64,000 nucleotides of DNA from Cephalotus follicularis (taxonomy: Eukaryota > Streptophyta > Magnoliopsida > Oxalidales > Cephalotaceae), in assembly GCA_001972305.1 (NCBI GenBank), contig BDDD01000560.1:332730-396729 (forward strand), read 5' to 3'. The notes below the pieces were generated by a model, which was not told where the DNA came from, searched no databases, and was given only the letters and a program-made list of their open reading frames with translations. Positions 58,271-64,000 of the stretch are shown here, in pieces. Position 1 is the first letter of the stretch. Each line of letters opens with the position of its first letter. Position numbers and translations under genes: made by a program.

Positions 58271-58283
58271 GGATCTGATACCA
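58271..58283 (-). promoter_or_regulatory. C2 primer-binding site
   Basis: On the minus strand TGGTATCAGATCC lies two bases after the C2 5' LTR, the initiator tRNA-Met type primer site. Confidence 0.9.
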
Positions 58284-58285
58284 CT

Positions 58286-58410
58286 TGTTGGAAGCGTGAA
58301 GGGGTGGCAAAGGACGTTTTAGGGCATAGGTGCTCATGGTGTGCCATTTTAATTTCACTATGAAAGATTGCTCTGAGTAGAGGACACCATGGAATATCTA
58401 TGTCCATAAA
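58286..58410 (-). repeat. C2 5' LTR, terminal piece
   Basis: First 125 bp of the C2 5' LTR on the plus strand, starting TGTTGGAAGCGTG and homologous to 22773-22897. It is interrupted at 58410 by the SIRE-like element; homology at 22773 continues past this point, which confirms an insertion. Confidence 0.9.
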
Positions 58411-59007
58411 TGAAGAGTCCACAAAAGCAACCAAGAGGGGGGTGAATTGGTTATGTGGAAAAATAACCACCCTTTTTTGAAATATTAACCAATGCAAACA
58501 ACTAATAAACAAAGATACTCTTAACAAATATAAACAACAAAATAACTTGCAAATAATTAAAAGAGTAAGGGATAAAAAGTTGTAAACAAGTTTTATAGTG
58601 GTTCGGCAAACCGTGCCTACCTCCACTCTCCCAAGCCGCATTTGAGGTTCCACTAGAATGTAATCCCTCCGATCATAAACAATAACTCTGGATTTTTACA
58701 AGTTCAATCCTAACTTGGACTTTTGTGAGTTCAATCCCAACTCGGATTTTTGGAAGCTAAATCTAACTTGAGTAAGGTACTAATGACCTTGGGTTACAAA
58801 AGATTTCTGAATGTTTTAAGTGTTTAAAACCTCTCAAAAGGTTAGATAATAGAAAACAATGTAGCTCAAAATCTCAAAAAATAAGAATTTTAACAAACTA
58901 TAACTTTTTCTTACTCTTTGTATTGCTTGGATATTGCTTGCTTATGCTTGATTGATATCTTCATGGATTAAACCTCTATTTATAGCCTTCAGTTCATTGT
59001 AGCAGTT
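58411..59007 (-). repeat. SIRE-like 3' LTR, terminal piece
   Basis: Starts TGAAGAGTCC on the plus strand and has the AAGAGGGGGGTGAATTGG block (58433-58450) often seen in plant SIRE-type LTRs. T4 begins at 59008. Confidence 0.78.
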
Positions 59008-59837
59008 TGTCACGCCTGGGATTTTCATTAAATGTAATGTTGTATTTCCCGATGTAATCTATGCATTGGATTAATGAGAATTATGGATTTTCCCACTTTG
59101 TGATGTTAAAGACTTGAGCAAAAGTTAAAGAAACATTGTGGGAAGTGTGCCAACAGGGCGGGCAGCCAACTGTCAGAGAAAGAAAGTTGATTGGAACCCC
59201 TTAAGTGGAACCAGCCGACTGCTGGGAGAAACAGCCGGTTGGAACTGTCGGCAGGGACAGCCGACTGCCAAGGAACAAAGTCGACTGCCATTGGCCGGAC
59301 AACATTACATGCGTGCCAGGCTTGTCATGGGAGAGAGAGGAGTGATTGATGGGAAATGTCAGCAGAAAGAGAGAGAAAAAGGCGAACTCGTTTTTCCCAT
59401 AAAACACACACATTCTCCTCCTCTTTCCATCATCATTGCATAAAGAGGGAAGAAATAGAGAGTTTGTAAGGAAGAAGGAGAGAAGAGAGGGAGAAGTTGA
59501 GCCCAAATGCTCCAGACTTGAACCGGGACACTTGGAGACTCAAACCAGTGGGAGAACCAGACCTATTGGAGCCATTGGACGAACTTGGGAGCTTTGAACG
59601 CCTCAGATATGGGACTTAAAGTGGTGGATTTCAATTCCTAACTTGAAATTCAAAGGTAGGGGGTTTTATAATTGTGATTTAAGTTCCGTTATAATGGATG
59701 TTCATGGATGAAATGCATGCAATATACTGTGAATATGAGCATGAAATGTGTTATTGTTGATGAATGCTCTATTGTGTTTGGATTGGGCTGAGAATTGCAT
59801 GTATTTTCTGCTGTTTTTCGTGCAATGATCGTAGGAG

Positions 59838-59952
59838 CAACCGACTGTCCCAGGAGGACAACCGACTGTTTGAGGGTACCAGCTAACTATTCAGTGCGAA
59901 TAGCCGAGTGCTCGAGGGAAACAGTTGACTGTGCTAAGGAGCCAGTCGACTT
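59838..59952. repeat. Exact 21-bp palindrome array in T4
   Basis: Six 10-bp units start at 59838, 59859, 59880, 59901, 59922 and 59943: CAACCGACTG twice, CAGCTAACTA, TAGCCGAGTG, CAGTTGACTG, CAGTCGACTT. All five spacings are exactly 21 bp. The 11-bp spacers differ from one another. Confidence 0.93.
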
Positions 59953-60164
59953 TTCATGTGTTTTAATAGAGGATCACCTCCTGCTGGTTGTGTAGTCGAC
60001 TGCCGGGTGAAGGCAGTAGACTGTAGATGGGGCAAACGACTGTAGATGGCACAGTCGACTATTTGGGATGACAATCGATTATCCACGTGTCGCCTTACCC
60101 CGATTCGCTGAGGTGGCGAAGCTACGGTGAGTAGCGATGTAGAAGACGCGTACTGTTCATGAAG

Positions 60165-60300
60165 CAGCCGACTATCAAAAGAGTCAGCCGACTGTTAAGG
60201 GAGGCAGCCAACTGCCAAACACGGGACAACCGACTGTCAAGAGGAGACAGTCGACTGTTGAAAGGAAATAGCCAACTGCCAAGGTGGAGATAGCCGACTG
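60165..60300. repeat. Seven-unit palindrome array in T4
   Basis: Units with cores at 60167, 60187, 60207, 60229, 60250, 60271 and 60293, mostly CAGCCGACTG or CAGCCAACTG. Spacings 20, 20, 22, 21, 21, 22. Confidence 0.92.
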
Positions 60301-61447
60301 GTAGGGACTGACCTGGACTTTGAGCATATGTTTTGCATTGCATTTCGATATGAAATGAATTGATGATTGAAATATGGATGATTCTAAATTGTTTTATTCA
60401 TTTTAGAAATGTGTACATGATTTTATACAAATAACTATTTGATACGAAAATGTATATTTTGATAAATGTAGGTTTTCAACGGATTAAAACATGGTTTCAA
60501 AGATGCAATAAATTTTAAAATAAATGTATTATTTCCAGTATTTTATAAATTACTTGGAAACGATTATATTTGAATTGATTTGTTGATTGTGATTGATGCC
60601 GTACTGGCTGGGGTGACGGAGTGTCGCTGATGGTTGGTGGCAGGATGTTCTCCTAGGGGCCAGGAGATGGCTAGGGACGCTCAAATACAATGTTACTAAA
60701 CACTGAGTGAAAGTAAAACGGGTTACCATGATTGCTGAACAAAGAGTGCGAGCATCATGAGTTTGATTTGTTGCCTTGCTTCGTGACCCGGGAGTCGGGG
60801 GCCGGAGTAAGAGTATGACGTCGGGTCCAGGAGATGGCGGTGCTCTTTGTACAGATTTTATTTGATTTGGTTTGTCCTTTGAGACATGATTGATGATTTG
60901 ATGGCTGTAGCCACTTGGCATTGTTGCACATATTGGCATAGATACATATATGTATATATGTACTGTGATATATTATGTATTGCATCACGAATGCATTCAT
61001 TACATGACATTCATTATCATTGACCCTGAATCACACTTATATTTTAGCCGAGTGAGGACAAAGGCTAACCCCATACTATTACAGATTGATGCAGTGATAT
61101 GGATATCGACCATGTGTGGCCGAATCAGAGGGGAGATGGAGTTTTATTTGCTTGATTAAATGTTAAAACAATGTATTAAAACATGTTTTATTTTTGGATT
61201 ACCGTATTAATGATGTTGATTGGCTTTGAACACGCTCCGTTTGGGGGCAGTTGACAATGGCTAATAATATTAAATTTGGAATCATGTGGTATGGGATGCA
61301 TGGTTCGGTTCACTTTCAGCTTATTATTAAATGCTTCCGCAAGATGTTAATGGAATCGAAGTTTTAAATTCATCGTATTTTATGTATAAGTTGGATTTAT
61401 GTTGATTTCCATGACTTATATGTTGTTAATGAAGCGGGGTGTGACAC

Positions 61448-62151
61448 CGGTTCTAGAGTTCAGGAACCGATCAAAGAGCCGTTGGAGCTATTCAGGGAAA
61501 GAATCACCATTTCAGCACCTTCAAAATTTGCAGATTCTGTGTTTAGCTGTCATTGGCATTGACTTGTATGCATGGCGTTGACGTCTATCCCCTTATGTGT
61601 TCACTCTTGTAGCTTTCTGCGTTATCACTCCAAGCTTTTCTTCAGCTTCACTTCGATTCACGTTGACGTTCATATATGGTATTGACGCGTATATCATTTG
61701 AGTTGACTCCAAAATATCTCTGCATTAACGTCCAAACCTACTATCCGAAATGTGCACCATTAACGTTGACGTCCAATTGTGGCGTTGACGTCTTCAGACA
61801 AGGTGTTGACGGCACTTGTTTTCTTCATTAACATCTAAGCCATTTATGTTGAAATCTTCCTCAAGGCGTTGACGTAAATCATAATTTCCCAGCACGTTGA
61901 CGCAGATAGTATATGACGTTGACGAGAATCTTCTCGTAAACCCAGATACGGTACTTAAACCTAGAACGTTGACGCCTAGAACATAAGCGTTGACGCCAAA
62001 GGTACTGATATGTATTTCTAAGCTTTCTTACATTGTAAGTTATCTTCCTTACAGTGCAAGTTAACTTTGTTAGCTAAGTCCTTCACATCAAACACACATA
62101 TTAGGTATTTTGTAATCATCAAAACAAAGATTGTAACATATAATGTCAACA
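61448..62151 (-). repeat. SIRE-like 3' LTR, main piece
   Basis: Continuation of the LTR to AATGTCAACA at 62151. CGTTGACG words are dense at 61560-61995 (for example cores 61558/61577 and 61662/61681, each 19 bp apart). The minus-strand LTR start is TGTTGACATT. Confidence 0.8.
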
Positions 62152-62447
62152 ATATCCCCCTTTTTGATGATTACAAAACATTCACAATAGGAAGATATAA
62201 AACATATAAATAAAACATATGAGAAGTAAAAAACTTAAAACTTCAAAAAACTCCCCCTTAATCAAACATATAAAGATTTAAACATAAACATACATACTCC
62301 CCCCTTTTCACACTTCCCTTTGTTTTCAAAGAGCACACACCCCCTTAATAAGCAATCTCCCCCTCAAACAAAATAATAAAAATAAGAACACTCCCCCTTT
62401 TTGGAAGTCATCAAAAGGGAATCATAAAAAAATAAATGCATATGAAA
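62152..62447 (-). other. SIRE-like 3' untranslated region and polypurine tract
   Basis: Between the pol stop and the LTR. On the minus strand AAAAAGGGGGATAT precedes the LTR as polypurine tract, and four or more further GGGGGA runs (CTCCCCC on plus) occur upstream. Confidence 0.75.
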
Positions 62448-62931
62448 CTAATCTATATCACATAAACCTATTTCTCTCCTAAGATGTGAGAATGTACTTT
62501 CATCAAGTGGTTTGGTGAAAATATCATCGATTTGTTCTTGTGTGGGAATATATGGGAGAGTGACATCTTCTTTTTCTATGTGATCTCTAATAAATTGATG
62601 TCTAATGTCTACATGCTTTGTTATAGAATGATGAACAGGATTTTTAGACAAGCAAATGCTACTAGTATTATCACAGTTAATAGGAATTTTATTAAAGCAA
62701 TAACCATAATCCACTAGTTGTTGTTTCATCCAAAGTGCTTGGGCACAACAACTTCCGGCTGCTATGTATTCAGCTTCAGTAGTGGAAAGTGCAACATAAT
62801 TTTGCTTTTTACTAAATCATGATACTAGCATGCTTCCTAAGAATTGACAAGAGCCATTTGTGCTCTTTCGGTCAACCTTATATCCACCGAAGTTGGCATT
62901 GGAAAAGGTATGCAATTCAAAATTAGAATCC
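62448..62931 (-). pseudogene. SIRE-like RNase H
   Basis: Reading down: FGGYKVDRKSTNGSCQFLG, a stop replacing Trp in the LVSW motif near 62818, then SKKQNYVALSTTEAEYIAAGSCCAQALWMKQQL and the open end NCDNTSSICLSKNPVHHS to IFTKPLDESTFSHLRREIGL. This is the standard copia RNase H with its acidic residues and the end of pol. Confidence 0.88.
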
Positions 62932-63812
62932 CTAGGACCATAAGCCTAGTGTAGTTGTATATGAAAGATATTTAAAGATACGTTTAGCAGCAAAAATATG
63001 TGACTCTTTAGGGTCAGACTGAAAACGTTCACATAAACACACAGCAAATAATATGTCAGGTCTACTGGCAGTAAGATATACTAAATAACCTATCATACTT
63101 CTATAAAGCTTTTGATCTACAGATTTACATTTTTCATCCTTATCAAGCTTTGTCGAAGTACTCATTGGTGTCTTACTATGCTTTGCATTCTCTAATCCAA
63201 AGCGTTTGAGTAGATCCTTCACATATTTGGATTGACTGATGAATATCCCGTCTTTGAGTTGTCTAATTTGTAGCCTAAGGAAGAAACTGAGTTCTCCCAT
63301 CATACTCATTTTGAACTCATCTTGCATCAACTTAGCAAAATTCTTACACATCAAATCATAGGTAGAACCAAACACAATGTCATCCACATAAATTTGAACA
63401 ATTAAGATATCATCATTACTTTTCTTTGTAAACAAAGTAATGTCAACGAAACCACGTGTAAAATCGTTTAAGATCAAAAAATTGCTCAATCTTTCATACC
63501 AAACTCGAGGAGCTTGTTTTAAACCATACAAAGCTTTTTGCAATTTAAAAACATGATCAGGATAAAAAGGATCAATAAAACCAGGGGGTTGTTCAACAAA
63601 AATTCCTCTTTTATAAATCCATTTAAAAACGCACTCTTAACATCTATTTGATATAAAGTAAAATTTTTATGCGATGCAAAAGCAAGTAACATGCTAATGG
63701 ATTCAAGTCTAGTTGCAGGAGCATACGTTTCATCAAAATCTATTCCTTCTTGGGAATAGCCCGTAGCAAAAAGTCTAGCATTGTTCCTAACAAATATACC
63801 TTGATTATCCAT
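62932..63812 (-). pseudogene. SIRE-like reverse transcriptase
   Basis: The frame 63812-63519 has RLFATGYSQEGIDFDETYAP and YQIDVKSAFLNGFI. A one-base shift near 63600 passes to the frame VEQPPGFIDP and then 63543-62932, with YGLKQAPRVWYERLS, the catalytic QIYVDDIVFGSTYD, MSMMGELSFFLRLQI and MIGYLVYLTASRPDI. The block order and wording fit the SIRE/Maximus lineage. The YVDD site is intact. Confidence 0.92.
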
Positions 63813-64000
63813 TTTATTTCTAAAAACCCATTTTGATTCAATAATCGAATGATCATTACGTCTAGCTACAAGTTCTCATACATTGTTTCGTTTAAACTGA
63901 TTTAGCTCTTCTTGCATAGATATTATCCAGAATTCATCAGTTTCGGTCTCGTTTATATTTTTAGGCTCAATTTGTGAAAGAAAAGCTAAATAGTTACACG
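63813..64000 (-). pseudogene. SIRE-like pol, upstream part at the window edge
   Basis: Minus-strand sequence reads into the start of the RT region (WVFRNKMDNQGI-type, ELNQFKRNNV) with an in-frame break near 63878. It continues beyond the window. Confidence 0.7.

Larger units (their letters stand above)
22773..58410 (-). mobile_element. Copia element C2 with three insertions
   Basis: Minus-strand copia. Its 3' LTR is in two pieces (22773-22935 and 34751-36802) because C1 inserted there. Then RNase H, RT, integrase, protease and gag run to 40839. The leader is split at 42221/57878 by C3. The primer site is at 58271-58283, and the 5' LTR begins at 58286 and is cut at 58410 by the SIRE-like element. 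The first 125 bp of the two LTR copies (22773 and 58286) match except for about ten positions. The likely target duplication is CCGAC at 22768-22772, but the far end is outside the window. Without insertions at least 8.1 kb is present. Confidence 0.88.
59008..61447 (+). mobile_element. T4: Tekay-like solo LTR
   Basis: 2440 bp, TGTCACGCCTGGG to GCGGGGTGTGACA. No internal genes. The flanks CAGTT and CCGGT do not give a clean duplication. It carries the most regular palindrome arrays of the window (59163-59287, 59838-59952, 59993-60080, 60165-60300), a hairpin region with TGATTGA-like linkers (60590-60965) and the TTAGCC/GGCTAA block (61044-61068) followed by TTACAGATTGA, as in T3 and element B. 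Confidence 0.85.
58411..64000 (-). mobile_element. SIRE-like copia element, 3' half
   Basis: Minus-strand copia. Its 3' LTR (58411-62151, split by T4) ends in a CCCCCTTTTT block on the plus strand (polypurine tract on the minus strand), followed by RNase H and RT to the window edge. RT motifs such as QIYVDDIVFGSTYD and MSMMGELSFFL are those of the SIRE/Maximus lineage. The insertion in the C2 LTR implies a duplication of about ATAAA (58406-58410), but the other end is outside the window. Confidence 0.88.

Noticed and set aside
59838..60300. CRISPR-like array
   Set aside because: Repeat units of 10 bp with 11-bp spacers in a plant LTR, palindromic and degenerate, with no cas genes. The dimensions do not fit CRISPR.

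Overview
This is 64 kb of plant nuclear DNA made almost entirely of nested LTR retrotransposons. The evidence for a seed plant, probably a eudicot with a large repeat-rich genome, is the lineages present: a Tat-lineage Ty3/gypsy element with a second RNase H, Tekay/Del-like chromovirus LTRs, large-LTR Ty1/copia elements primed by initiator tRNA-Met, and a SIRE-like copia element. Plant telobox motifs and a Myb/SANT-like fragment agree with this. I see no intact host gene, no rRNA or tRNA gene, and no CRISPR array. Nearly every reading frame belongs to a decayed transposon.

Layout. Positions 1-15050 hold element A, a Tat-like gypsy element on the minus strand whose 3' LTR lies left of the window. 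Between its pol and the missing LTR is a spliced antisense gene on the plus strand. Element B (7840-12510), a Tekay-like LTR carrying a captured RNase H-integrase fragment, sits in A with a perfect 5-bp target duplication (CCGCC). Positions 15051-16284 are the only apparently non-retroelement DNA: a Myb/SANT-like fragment split by a MITE-like insert.

From 16285 to the right edge there is one nest. Copia C0 (plus) is the outer host. Copia C2 (minus, starting at 22773) is inserted in C0 gag and was hit three times: copia C1 (plus, 22936-34745, TSD GACCA) in its 3' LTR, copia C3 (minus, 42222-57872, TSD GTCAG) in a tandem array of its leader, and a SIRE-like copia (minus, 58411 to beyond 64000) in its 5' LTR. 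These contain further LTR insertions: T1 in the C0 LTR (16598-18551, TSD TGATT), T2 in C1 gag (27319-29501), F in C3 (46247-51782) with T3 inside F (46694-49254), and T4 in the SIRE LTR (59008-61447). The chain C0 > C2 > C3 > F > T3 is five levels deep and gives a relative order of events.

The most unusual signals are inside the LTRs and leaders. (1) Arrays of a short palindrome centred on GTCGAC, spaced about 21 bp (two helical turns), occur in Tekay-like LTRs, copia LTRs, copia leaders and the SIRE LTR, with family-specific flanks. (2) The Tekay-like LTRs carry runs of unrelated short perfect hairpins separated by a family-specific linker. (3) Two insertions are flanked by direct repeats of 102 bp and about 378 bp, far longer than integrase duplications. 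Both motif systems were read by eye; they need computed statistics and a repeat-database search.
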